The notes beneath the pieces are model-generated. The model did no database searches. It was not told the origin of the DNA and worked only from the letters and a program-made list of their open reading frames with translations. From assembly GCF_000283155.1 (NCBI RefSeq), contig NW_004454179.1, positions 12,762,566-12,826,565 on the forward strand: a stretch of 64,000 bases of DNA, written 5' to 3'. Origin of the DNA: Ceratotherium simum simum (taxonomy: Eukaryota > Chordata > Mammalia > Perissodactyla > Rhinocerotidae). A program made the translations under genes and the position numbers. The stretch's first letter is position 1. The number at the start of each line of letters is the position of its first letter. Shown here one piece after another: positions 31,543-42,494 of the stretch.

Positions 31543-34500
31543 AAAAGATCAATGAAACTAATAGCTGGTTTTTTGAAAAGATAAACAAAACTGACAAACT
31601 GTTAGCTAGACTCACTGAAAAAAAGAGGGCTCAAATAAAATCAGAAATGAAAGAGGAGAAGTTACAAATGATACCACAGAAATACAAAGGATCATGAGAC
31701 TACTATGAACAATTATACGCCAACAAGTTGGACAACCCAGAAGAAATGGGTAAATTCCTAGAAATCTGCAATCTTCCAAGAATGAATCATGAAGAAACAG
31801 AAAATCTGAATAGACTAATCACTAGTAAGGAGATTGAATCAGTAATCAAAAACCTCTCAAAAAACAAAAGTTCTGGACCAGATGGCTTCACTGGTGAATT
31901 CTATCAAACATTCGAAGAGGATTTAATACCTATCCTTCTCCAACTCTTCCAAAAAAAATGAAGAAGAGGGAAAGCTTCCAAACTTTTATGAGGCCAGTAT
32001 TACGCTAATACCAAAACTAGACAAGGACACCACAAAAAAAGAAAATTACAGGCCAATATCACTGATGAACATAGAGGCAAAAATCCTCAACAAAATATTA
32101 GCAAACCAAATTTAACAATACATTAAAGGATCATACACCATGATCAAGTGGGATTTATTCCAGGGATGTAAGGATGGTTCAACATCTGCAAATCAATCAA
32201 CATGATACACCACATTAACAAGATGAAGGATAAAAATCATACAATCATCTCGATAGATGCAACAAAAGCATTTGACAAAATTCAACATCCATTTATGATA
32301 AAAACTCTTAAAGTGAGTACAGAACGAATGTACCTCAACATAATAAAGGACATATATGACAAACACACAGCTAACATATACTCAACGGTGAAAAGCTGAC
32401 AGCTTTTCTTCTAAGATCAGGAACAAGACAAGGATGCCCACTCTTGCCACTTTTATTCAACATAGTAGTGGAAGTCCTGGCCATAGCAATTAGGCAAGAA
32501 AAAGAAACAAAAAGTATCCAAATCGGAAAGGAAGCAATAAAACAGTCAACTATTTGCTGATGATATGATACTATTTATAGGAAACTCTGAAGACTCCACC
32601 AAAAAATTGTTAGAATAAATGAATTCAGTAAAGTTACAGGATACAAAATCAATATACAAAAATCTGTGGCATTTCTATACGCTAATAACAAAATATCAGA
32701 AAGAGAAATCAAGAAAACAATTCCATTTACAATTGCATCAAAAAGAATAAAATACCTAGGAATAAATTCAACTAAGGAGATGGAAGACCTGTACACTGAA
32801 AACTATAAGGCACTGATGAAAGAAAGAGAAAAGGACACAAATAAATGGAAAGATAGTTTTGTGCTCATGGATTGGAAGAATTATTACTGTTAAAATGTCC
32901 ATACTACCCAAAGCAATCCACAATTCAATAGTATTCCTATCAAAATTCCAATGACATTTTTCACAGAACTAGAACAAATACTTCCAAAATTCGTATGGAA
33001 CCACAAAAGACCCCGAACAGTCAAATCAATCTTGAGAAAGAAGAACAAAGCTGTAGGTATCATGCTCCCTGATTTCAAACTATACTACTAAACTACAGTA
33101 ACAAAAACAATATGGTATGGCATAAAAACAGACACACAGATCAATGGAACAGAATTTGAGAACCCAGAAATAAATCCACACACATATGGGCAATTAATTT
33201 ACAACAAAGATGCCAAGAACATACAATGGAGAAAGGACAGTCTCTTCAATAAATGGTGTTGGGAAAACTGGACAGCTACATGCAAAAGAATGAAACTAGA
33301 CCACTCTCTTGCACCATACACAAAAATTAACTCAAAATAGCTAAAGGCTTGAATATAAGACCTGAAACCATAAAATTCCTAGAAGAAAACATAGGTGGTA
33401 AGCTCCTTGGCGTAGGTCTTAGTGATATTTTTGTGGATCTGACTCCAAAGGCAAGAGAAACAAAAGCAAAAATAAATGGGACTACATCGAACTAAAAAGT
33501 GTCTGCAGAGTGAAGGAAATCATCATCGAAACGAAAAGGCAACCTACTAAATGGGAGAAGATGTTTGCAAATCATATAGCCAACAAGGAGTTAATATCCA
33601 AAATATATAAAGAACTCCTATATCTCAACAACAAAACAAACAACCTGATTAAAAAATGGGTAGAGGAACTCAATAGACATTTTTTCCAAAGAAGACATAC
33701 AGATGGCCAATGGGCACATAAAAAGATGTTCAACATCATTAATTATTAGGAAAATGCAAATCAAGACCACATGAGATATCATGTCACCCCTGACAGAACA
33801 GCTATTATCAAAAAGACAAGAAATAACAAATGTTGATGAGGATGTGGAGAAAAGGAAACCCTTATGCACTGTTGGTGAGAATGTAAATTGGTACAGTCAC
33901 TATGGAAAACAGTATGGAGAGTCCTCAAAAGACTAAGAGTACAACTACCATATGATCCAGCTATTCCACAGTATCCATTTATCTGAAGAATACAAAAACA
34001 CTAATTCGAAAAGACATGCACCTCTATGTTCATCACAGCATTATTTACAATAGCTAAGACACGGAAACAACCTAAGTGTCCATCCACGGATGAATGGATA
34101 AAGAAGATATGGTATATGTATATATAATGGAATACTACTCAGCCATAAAAAAGGATGAAATCTTGCCATCTGCAACAACATGAATGGACCTTGAGGGTAG
34201 TACGCTAAGTGAAATGTCAGACAGAGAAAGACAAATATCGTATGATTTCAGTCATATGTGGAAGCTAAAAAAACAAAACAAATGAACAAACAAAACAAAA
34301 CAAAAGCAAACTCACAGTGACAGAGAACAGACTGGTGATTACCAGAAGGGAAGGGAGTCAGCAGGTGGGTAAAATGGGGAAGGGGGTTAATGGGATGGTG
34401 ACGGATGTTAACTAGATTTTTGGAGGTGATCACTTTGTAGTTTATACAGATGTTAAACTACAATGTTGTAACACCTGAAACTTATATAATGTTATACATA

Positions 34501-34554
34501 AATTTTAACTCAAAGCTCAAAAAACAATCCTCTGCCTCATGGCTCAAAGCTCAC

Positions 34555-34674
34555 CTCTGCCTTCTGTCCACCCCGGAAGCTGATCCCGTCAGAAATGCAC
34601 GACTGGAATTCGGCAATGGTGTAGTACTCCACCTCAACAGAAGGGGGCTCTGGTGGCTTCGGCAGCTGGAACCC
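34555..34674 (-). CDS. SH3PXD2A: SH3PXD2A exon: start of SH3-3
   Basis: A 120-bp exon in phase 0 at both ends that encodes 40 residues, [11 protein letters not shown] to S-F-R-G-G-Q-K-A-E. The first part carries a PxxP motif; the rest is the start of SH3-3 (Y-Y-T-I-A-E-F-Q), completed by the last exon. Donor GTGAGC, acceptor TTAG. The nearby L1 tail ends only 26 nt past this donor. Confidence 0.96.
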
Positions 34675-35284
34675 CTAAGCAGAGACGGACTCAGTGAGCA
34701 AAACTCACCTGATCAGAAAGGTAACAGAGGTGAGTGTGGTGTTTACACTAGCTGGACAGCAGCTGACCTGAGGAAGCATCTATCACCTGAGTCTCAGGGT
34801 GTCTCCCCAAGAGATCGCTCTCCTGACCAGGCTTTCTAAGAACACTTAGGATTCACTGGGGACTTGTTTGAGCTATCATAATGATCATTTAGTAACACCC
34901 CTCCCTCTCTGGAGGTCCCAAAATGAAAATTAAAAAGCAGAGAAATCATTGTAACAAAGCCTGCGCCCACTGCCTCATGGGAGAGGAGAGCCCTGTCCTT
35001 AAGTCTAAGGGTGAAAGGCTGCAGGGGTGACATCTGGCTGCGAGGGCAGGGCCAGGGAGCACAGCTATCCCTACGGGGCGTGGGGTTGGGTGAGATAAGC
35101 CCTTGGTCAGTCATCACGATGATGTCAAATGGTCAGGCAAGCACTGAATAAAACTCGGGGTCCTTTGCTCTGTGAGTAGGGTGGAACATGCTGGAAAGCC
35201 TACATGTTTTTAGATGCTGCACATCAATATCTAAGCATGATATTCAAGGACATTTAGAATTTGGCCACAGCCCATGACTTGTGA

Positions 35285-35425
35285 GCCTCATTCATCTGTT
35301 TTACAAATGTTTGCTGTGCATCTACTGGGTGCCAAACACTGGTCTAAGGCCCTGGGCATCTGAGAGTGAACCAAAAGGACAACACTCTTGCCCTTAAGGA
35401 GTGGACATTCTAGCGTCACTCGGTC
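35285..35425 (-). repeat. L2-like ancient repeat
   Basis: The words tcattcatctgttttacaaa, gtgcatctactgggtgccaaa and ggacattctagcg follow the mammalian-wide L2-type 3' repeat in reverse orientation. Confidence 0.55.
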
Positions 35426-35564
35426 TCTGCTCTGGCCAAAATGGACTTTGTGCCTCCCCATCACTCCCAGTATATCCCAGTATCATACAAAGGAGTTAAA
35501 GCAAAATAACTAAGTGAAAAAGGTATGTGTTGGGGGGCGGTGCTGGGGAGGGGAAAGCAGCTGT

Positions 35565-35775
35565 GGTGTAACAGGAACACCTCTGCCTTGCAGCTGGACA
35601 CATGTGGGCTCCAATCCCAGCTCAGCAATTCACCAGCCACATGGCCCCGGGCAAGTCCCGTGACCTCTCTGAACCTCAGTTTTCTCATCTGTAAAATGGA
35701 ACTAATAACAGGGTCATTAAGAAGATTACTGAGATAATGTACATAACTTCTGGCCCAGCCAGGGCACAGGAAGAG
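35565..35775 (+). repeat. MIR SINE
   Basis: Well preserved: a tRNA-like start, ccagccacatggccccggg, cctctctgaacctcagtttt and ctcatctgtaaaatgg in the expected order. It is antisense to SH3PXD2A. Confidence 0.88.
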
Positions 35776-36479
35776 TGCCATAAGTAGAAGCTACAGCTGA
35801 GCACTCCTCCTGAAACACCATCGTATTCCTCTGAAGCTTCCTCGTCCTTCAAGGCTCGGCATGTCCTAATCCTGCCAGTCACAGCCCAGCTGCCTGAGGT
35901 CACAGGGAGCGAAGGGTGGGAGGAAGCTGGTTTTGAGGGACTGGCTCTGATTCAGTCAACTTTCTGCCCTGGTGCCTGACCCTGCAGCCATCCATGGAGC
36001 AGACTGAGCCAAGGCCCCAGCCCAGCCTTGACCCCTGGCCAGGTGGGATTCAGCCGGGCCTACCTGGAAACAGCAGGCCTGCCTCAGCAAGCCCTGCATT
36101 TGGTCAGTGTGGAAGGAACTACCCCATTCTTGCCAAAATCAAGTCTGCCTGAAAATAATCAGCTGGGGCTGAGAGAAATGGGAGGAAAGGAGAACTTGTT
36201 GTTTAGTTGTATAAAACCCAAGGGGAAAAGGAAATAGAAACTCCACTGGGGCTGATGGCAAGGGCGAGGACGGTCTCACCTCCAGGGCCCAAATCTTCAC
36301 AAATCCTGTTTATTGAAGGCCCTCTCTTCCAGGGACTGCTGCTCTCCCCGCTTGGGGGCAGATGCCACTGATCAGAGCCATTCTTGCTGCTAAGCCCAGA
36401 TGGGACTTCAGAAATCTTTTTCCACACAACACAGCAGGTAGTCCCTCCTAACAGTCACAGTTGACACCAGAAATGGAAA

Positions 36480-36685
36480 CCCGACTGCCAGCCCTCTACA
36501 CATCATCTCATTTCATCCTTACAACAGCCCTAGGACATGGCTGCATTGTCCCCATCTTATAGATTAGGACACTGAGGCTTGCGGAGGGGAAGCAACTTGT
36601 GCCCAGGGTCTCGCTGTTCCTAAGTGTCAGAGTGGAATATGAATCCATGCCTGGCAGGCTCAAAGCCCCATTCTTTCCACTGCAT
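36480..36685 (-). repeat. MIR SINE
   Basis: Reverse MIR words in order: ctcatttcatccttacaaca, ccccatcttatagattagg, actgaggcttgcggagg and aatatgaatccatgcc. Confidence 0.75.
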
Positions 36686-37326
36686 CTCCTGCTCCTGATA
36701 ACAGTTCTCTGTTCTAGGGCTCTCGGCCTGCCACCAGCATCACTGCCGCTCCCAAGCCCCAGCGCCCTGAGTGTACATCTGCCTCCCTGACCATCTGGAC
36801 ACCAGGAAACTCCACCCACAGGAGCCAGGAACCCCAGCAGCACTGAACCTCTTTAAGCTTCAGCCAAGCCAGTCCTTGCCATTCACCTCCCTCCCTAGAG
36901 GATGCTCAAGGTCTGCTCTCTGCCCTCCCAGACTCTGGCATCCACCACAACCATTGGGCATTTCCGAGCAAGGAAGGCAAAGCTGAAAGGCTTCCAGGCT
37001 CACATGGACAGCAGCCCTGTTTCCAGCCCCTGGCAATGCCCAGGCTGGACACTCTCGCCGGCCAGTCTAAATGTTTATGTCTGCCAGCGAAGTGGCTGGG
37101 ATGGATTTATTTAGCTTTGGAATGCAGTGCATTTTCAATTATAAACTGTCTAGCGAGGCCCCCAGAAAGGCTGGGATCCCCAGGCTTCCCTCCCTGCCCC
37201 CAGCCCCACAAAGCTAGAAGCCCCAGCAGGGCCTTGGGAGACCTCTTGAGAGAGCCAATTAACTGGGGCTGCTACAGTACATCCCAAAAAGGAACAAAAA
37301 AGGGAGAAGAAATTCAGCACACATAC

Positions 37327-37376
37327 CAGGCTAGATTCTCTGCGAGGTGGAGGCCTTGTCCTTAGGTTTGGGGAGC
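37327..37376 (-). CDS. SH3PXD2A: SH3PXD2A small exon
   Basis: A 50-bp exon between AG and the donor GTATGT. It contributes two bases of a split Ser codon and 16 residues, S-P-N-L-R-T-R-P-P-P-R-R-E-S-S-L. The sequence is basic and Pro-rich (P-P-P-R-R), a likely SH3 ligand or part of the linker. Its length is not a multiple of three, so skipping it alone would shift the frame. The residues fit the human protein between Q-I-S and G-F-Q-L. Confidence 0.93.
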
Positions 37377-38482
37377 CTGGAAGAAGAAACATGGCTTCAG
37401 AAATCCCACTGGGCAACAGTGCCTGGACCTGCCCTCCCCTGGTGTGACCACCTCCTGATCCTGGGACGTTCCTGCTTTTGTCCCACACTGATGAAGGACC
37501 CATGCTCTCAGTCACTTTAGGCACTAGAGTTGGGCTTCTTCAGTGGGAAACCACAGACCTTTAAACTTCCTTGACTGTGCTTCAGGGGGATCCATGAGTC
37601 CTCTAAAATGATGTGCACATTTCAAAATGCACGGACACAGAGGCATTTTTCAGGAGAAGGGGTACATAGCTCTATCAGATTTTCAAGGTTAGGAGCAGAG
37701 ACCATGTCTATTTTTTGCTCACTACCAAATCCTTAGAAGCTAGCACAATTCCAGGCAAGAAGAGGTGCCCAAAAAACATTTCACCACTGATTGCCCAAAA
37801 GGTTTCAGGCACATGAGCTAACTTAACCAAGTGCAGAACTAAACTAAAGAATAGCTTTCCTCCAGATTTTAAGGATGGCTGGAGATACCCGGAAGCTGGT
37901 CTCTCATAATACAGAACAGTTTAACCCTCGACCAAAGGCATTGTTGAGTGAGAGATGGATAGAGATTTGGAGGAGGAGCCAAATAGCCGGGGTTCTCCTA
38001 TAAGAATGAAGGAGATTCCTGAAGAGTGTCCCTTAAAACTATGCTTGTAGAGAGAGCAAAACCACACCTTCCAAGTCCATTAGGTTTCCAGAAACTAGTG
38101 GAAGGTGACAGGGAAGGAGGGATAAGGCCCAGAAAGATGTCGCTCTGTTGGCTGTCACTCCATAAAGCAGCCTTGCATAGAGGGCCCACGTATGGCAGCC
38201 CAGGGGACTACAGCTATCTGCAAAGTCACCATTCCTGACTCTCCACCTGAGAAGGAGGGCGTGCTGCCGGCTGATATACTCAGGTCATTTATCTTCAGTG
38301 GAGGAATTGCCTTGCCCGCTCTTGTGATTAACATGAGACAAGCTGACAGAGTGAGGCTGGGGTCAGGAGTCAGGATCTCAGGAAGAAAATGATGGGGGGG
38401 TCCTGCACACCCTTCTGGCTTTCCTTACACCCCCTGCCCACTCTATAAAGAGCTTTGCAGTGAGGACCAGCGAGGCTCTTAC
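37377..38482 (-). other. SH3PXD2A: SH3PXD2A intron
   Basis: A 1.1-kb intron with no identified gene. The part near 37540-37780 resembles an old interspersed repeat (aggcatttttcaggagaagg, ctctatcagattttcaa), family not assigned. A similar old repeat occurs near 8970-9140. Confidence 0.9.
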
Positions 38483-38820
38483 TGATCTGAGCCCTCTGAG
38501 GGGCAATCCTGGCCACGGCTGGGGAACCCTGGGCTAGCTTGGAGACGGTCCTCTCGGGGACCCCCAGGGCACTGCCATTGGAGGCGTTGCAAAGGATGGG
38601 CAGGCTGATCTCCTTCTTGGCGATGGGGGCCTCAGGGCCCTCGCCTTCAGTTGGTGGAGTCTCCTTATCCCCTGATGTCTTCTTGTTCAGCAGGTTGCTT
38701 ATCTCCATGATGTTTCCAATGATCTCCACTGGGCCTGCCAGATTCTTCTTTCGTGCTGGCAGGTCATCCTTGGCTTTCTTCAGGTAGGATGCTGGTGCCC
38801 AGCCCTCTTTGCCCAGGTAT
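38483..38820 (-). CDS. SH3PXD2A: SH3PXD2A exon: end of SH3-2 and linker
   Basis: This 338-bp exon runs from the acceptor CCCCACAG to the donor GTAAGA. It completes the split Arg codon, encodes 112 residues, and ends with one base of a Ser codon. Residues 1-13 close SH3-2 (Y-L-G-K-E-G-W-A-P-A-S-Y-L). The remainder is a linker with M-E-I-S-N-L-L-N-K-K near 38-47 and a Lys-Lys-Glu segment. All but a few residues match my memory of human TKS5. Confidence 0.97.
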
Positions 38821-41800
38821 CTGTGGGGAGGAGTGGGACATGGCACCATTACAGCACTGATGCCTGACCTCACGCCCCACTCCCGGACCCCAGGCTTCAT
38901 CCGGCCTTGCTCAGCTGAGCCTTCTCTACCATGTTATGCAAGACATTTGGCAATCCCACTACTCTGGAGAGAACTGGAACTGAGGGCAGGTGGAAAAGAC
39001 ACCTTGAACACCATTTCTTCCTCTCTTTCTCCTTGTTCTTTGCCTGATCCCTCTCGGTGAGGGCTCTCATTCTCTGCAAAGTCAGGCCAACGTCAGAAGA
39101 TTCCTCAAATTTTGGGTCGCCCAAAAGGTCGACTTCACAACAGCCTGCTACCTCACAATCAGTAGAGAGCACTTCTAGAGAGAAGAAATGAGAAGCTGTG
39201 TAGAGTCAACTGCCCTATCGGAAAGGGAAGTGTTATCAGAGAGGCCAAGATGTAGCAGAGGTGAGAGTTAGGAAAGCTGAGTTCTGGTCTACGGTGCCTT
39301 GGACCAGTCCCTACCTTTGAGCTCAATTTTTTCTCTTCTGCAAAATACAGGGATAAAAAAGCTGTGAAAATGTGTCCAGAAGGATAGACACATTGAGAGC
39401 AACCAGGAAGATGTCTATAAAGAAAAATGACTGAGGGGGAAAGTACCAATTCTACTGCAGGGGCGGCAGACAGATCACGTTCATAGAACAAGCCCACAAA
39501 CAGACCAACACTACAGGTAATATTTCAAATTAGTGGGGTAAGGATGGATTATTAAATGAGTGATTTGGGGACAACTAATTATCCAGTTAGGAAAAACAAG
39601 TGAGACCCTGGTCTCGTGGCTGTATAGCAAAATAAAAAAATGCAAGTTGTGAACATTTGCCTCATCTTGGGGGTTGAGAAAATCCTAAATGGGACTCCAA
39701 ATGCCCAAACCATAAATGAAAAGACTAAAGCACATGACTGGATAAAATGAAAACCTTTGGTATGGCAAAACAAAAACTAAACGAAACAAAATGAAACAAA
39801 ATGAAAACAAAACCAAAAACCCATAAACAAGAGCAAAAGGCAAATGACAGGGCTGACTTAATTTTAGGTGATTTGACGACTTCTGAAAACAAGCTTTTCC
39901 TTTTTCTCCCCATGGTGTTGAGCTTCTACCCAAACCCACTGGGAGCTTACTTCCTGGTCCAGCCGTTGCTGGCCAATGCCCCCGAGTCTGGGTTGCAATG
40001 TCCCCGTCTGCTCCCTGCGGCACATCTGGCTCCTTGGAATGGGTCCTCCACCCCAGATGTCGGCAGTCTCCCCTCCCCCACCTCCCTGATCTGACCTGGT
40101 TCTTGGGCACTCGTTAGGTGGGAAAAAAAGGAATGTGAAAGCTGACGTTTCTATGTACGTGTCTGAGCTTTGCTGGAAAGCTCAGGTAGGAGGTGGCTTC
40201 TTATGTTCACGTCATAGGAAGGTGCAGGCAGGCTGACCCAAGCTCACCTGTCTGGCCCCCCGTTGGGGGCTTGGAAGGCAGGCATCAGTGAACAAATGGA
40301 TGAAGTCAGGGAGCTGGCAGACAGAAGCAGAGAATTTCAGGGGTAGATGAAAGCAACTAGCAAAAATGCCTAGTCTTACATATGAGCCAACAACCAAGGC
40401 TCAGAAAGCAAAGTAGCAGAGGGTCACACAGCTAGCTGTTGGCAGCATCCAGCCCAGAGCCTGGTGCTCTTGCATCTCGGATAAAGGAGGAAGATGACGT
40501 TTTTCTATGCAAACCCTGTGGAGAGGTGGGGCACAGGGTCTCATGGGAGTGATGGTCAGGCCTGCTCACTGCCCTGAGTGCTCCTATTTCAAACCCCGTT
40601 GTGTTCCTTTGGTGTTACATGGGTAAAATTCGACTCCAGGCGGAGATATGCAAGGGAATCAGGAGTGGCTGTGTGTGTCTGGGTCCAACTCTGCTCACAT
40701 CTGCTTTCCAGCTCTGGAACATGGAATGACTCCAGAGGCAAGAAGACTGGAAAAGGAGGGATGGAGAAAGAGGGAGGGGTGTGTGTGTGGTGGGGGGGGG
40801 GTGGAGGAGAAAGACAGGAAATGAGGATCAACACAGAGCCTGGAATGTTGGGAAATGGCATATTTAAGGGGGTATCTGGCAGCCTTCTTAAGGTGGAACC
40901 TTTCAGCAGGGTTTTCTCAGTTGAAGCTCCCACTGGCTAAAGGGCTAGGCCAAAGGGACAAGAGTTGACTAGAAGCAGCAGCTCAGAATGACTTCGTTGG
41001 TCATTATAGAAAATAGAAAAAAAATCTAGCAGCTTTGTAGATAACCTCCAGGCAAGCAATTTAGGTTCCCAGCCTGCCAGAATGTTCACTGGCCTTCCCA
41101 TGCCAGACGTGTAATTGCTGGATTTTTGGGTTGGCTCTAGTTTCCATTGCTTAGAGAACATGAAAGTCTAGAGGCAGTAGCTTTGGGCAACAAATCCTTG
41201 TCCCACCTAGCAGGAGAGAAAGGGACACCTCAGCGCTCCTGACTGATATGTACAGGGCCAGGGGCAGCTGTGTGCTGTCAGGTCACACTAAGGTTCAATC
41301 TCACGAGGCCAGTGACCTCCATCCTACTTGTCAGCATAGATCAATCTTAGCACCATCACAGTCTGCCATGGTCTGAGCACTGTTTCGTGAGTGCCTGCAT
41401 CACCGTGGTCAATCCTGTCCCTGCTGGGGGAGACAGCTCAGAACACACATCCTGCCCACGGTGGATCTGGGGTTCCCAGGTGTGGTGCACTGGCCAGGCT
41501 GTCCCCAAAGCCCACAGACATGGGACTATCTCTGTAGGCTGTGTTATGAGCAGAGGAGAGAGAAACTGGGCAAAATCATCACAGCTGAGCAGGTTCCAAA
41601 GGCACGAAAACATTTCCTGAGAGCTAGCCTCGGAGCCCTGGGCAGAGGGGACTAGAAGGGCAGGATCTGGTGGGGGAGAGGTGAGTGAAGCCCACAGGTT
41701 TACTTTGCTTCCCTGAGCATCAGGAAAGCTCCCCAGCCCCTACCCACACTCCCAAATGGGTTTCTCAGCTGGGAAAGGGAGGGGCAGGAGATGGAAGAGG

Positions 41801-42376
41801 TCTCTGAACTAGGCCTGGGCTCAGGCCTCACTTCTACCTCAGCTCTCGCAACCATGTGAGCCAGCCCTGAGGAGCGGAACAGCCCGGGACCAAGCCAGCA
41901 TCTGGGGCCCCGAGTGCTGAGGCGTGGGCAGCAGGGGCTGCCTGCTGGGACCTCAGCAAGGCCCATGGACGCCAGCGCTCCAGGCAGCGGAGCTGCACAG
42001 CATGCCAGGCAGCCAAGGCCGGACACAGAAAACCAAATTCAGATGTGCTGGACCCTCTTGGCAGAGGCATGGGGAGGGATTGCACCACTGCCTGCAAGCT
42101 GAGCCAGGGCCCCTGTACCCCGCTGGCTATGGCTCAGGCTCTGCTTTATGCGTCCCGGGAGAAAATCTGCAAGATGAACACTCTCTGTTCAAGCTGTTCA
42201 GCTGTTCAGCTGTGCAGACTTGGAGCAGCCAAGCCCAGGCCGTGGGTGCAAAGCTGCTGTCAGTATCTACCTGCCCGCTGTGCCCACGGCCACCCTGCAG
42301 TCCACTCTGCTGCCCAGGACTGGGGCCTGAGGGCCAGGGTGGCAGAGACATCTCGCTCCTCTGCGGGTGCTCCTAC
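38821..42376 (-). other. SH3PXD2A: SH3PXD2A intron
   Basis: A 3.6-kb intron. It holds a MIR relic (40375-40490), a G-run with (GT)n near 40775-40805, and an imperfect 9-bp repeat of ctgttcag words at 42185-42218. Nothing else is recognisable. Confidence 0.9.
40375..40490 (-). repeat. MIR SINE fragment
   Basis: The words caaggctcagaaagc, agggtcacacagctagc and cagcccagagcctggtgctc follow reverse MIR. Confidence 0.6.
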
Positions 42377-42494
42377 CTGATGTACCACCAGCCCTCCAGA
42401 TTCTTCCGGATCACCTCCACAGTGACACCCTTCTCAAAGCCAATTTCATCCTTGCTTTGGCTGGTGTAAGGCTGCACCGTGACATACTTCTCCT
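42377..42494 (-). CDS. SH3PXD2A: SH3PXD2A exon: most of SH3-2
   Basis: A 118-bp exon from the acceptor CCCACAG to the donor GTAGGA. It encodes two bases of a split Glu codon, 38 residues and two bases of an Arg codon. The residues E-K-Y-V-T-V-Q-P-Y start SH3-2, with the n-Src and RT loop parts and the characteristic G-W-W-Y-I at the end. The next exon gives the remaining domain. Human isoforms join this exon either to the 84-bp cassette exon or directly to the preceding one. Confidence 0.96.

Larger units (their letters stand above)
29990..34528 (+). mobile_element. 5'-truncated L1 LINE (L1MA/L1MB-like), decayed
   Basis: The element begins inside ORF2 (endonuclease region: the frame near 30030 reads L-N-V-N-G-L-N-S) and continues through the reverse transcriptase. 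It retains recognisable motifs: S-G-P-D-G-F-T near 31880, S-I-D-A-T-K-A-F-D near 32250, and L-F-A-D-D-M near 32550. The 3' end matches the L1 tail (acacctgaaacttatataatg, then tattttaactcaaag-like) and a short A-rich tail. The frame is broken many times by stops and indels, so it makes no protein. ORF1 is absent. Imperfect 11-bp target-site repeats cctcagcctca (29979-29989) and cctctgcctca (34529-34539) flank it. It lies antisense to SH3PXD2A. Confidence 0.93.
27985..34554 (-). other. SH3PXD2A: SH3PXD2A intron containing a large L1
   Basis: A 6.6-kb intron. The donor GTGAGC is at 34549-34554 and the acceptor AG at 27985-27986. About 70% of it is the L1 at 29990-34528 with its nested EREs. The remaining 27987-29978 is mostly unique sequence with a MIR relic near 28025-28155 and a possible old element near 29530-29790. 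Confidence 0.93.
34675..37326 (-). other. SH3PXD2A: SH3PXD2A intron
   Basis: A 2.65-kb intron. It contains an L2-like relic (35285-35425), a MIR (35565-35775), another MIR (36480-36685), and a unique AT-containing segment near 37060-37150 that looks constrained. The rest is unremarkable. Confidence 0.92.

Noticed and set aside
31728..33749. Open frames of 60-80 codons with reverse transcriptase motifs as genes
   Set aside because: They are pieces of a decayed L1 ORF2, broken by stops and indels.
34500..34560. Apparent duplicated splice donor (ctcaaagctca and cctctgcct occur twice)
   Set aside because: The first ctcaaagctca fits the 3' end of the L1 consensus (ctcaataaagct-like) and the first cctctgcct is the L1 target-site repeat. 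The similarity to the real donor is coincidence.
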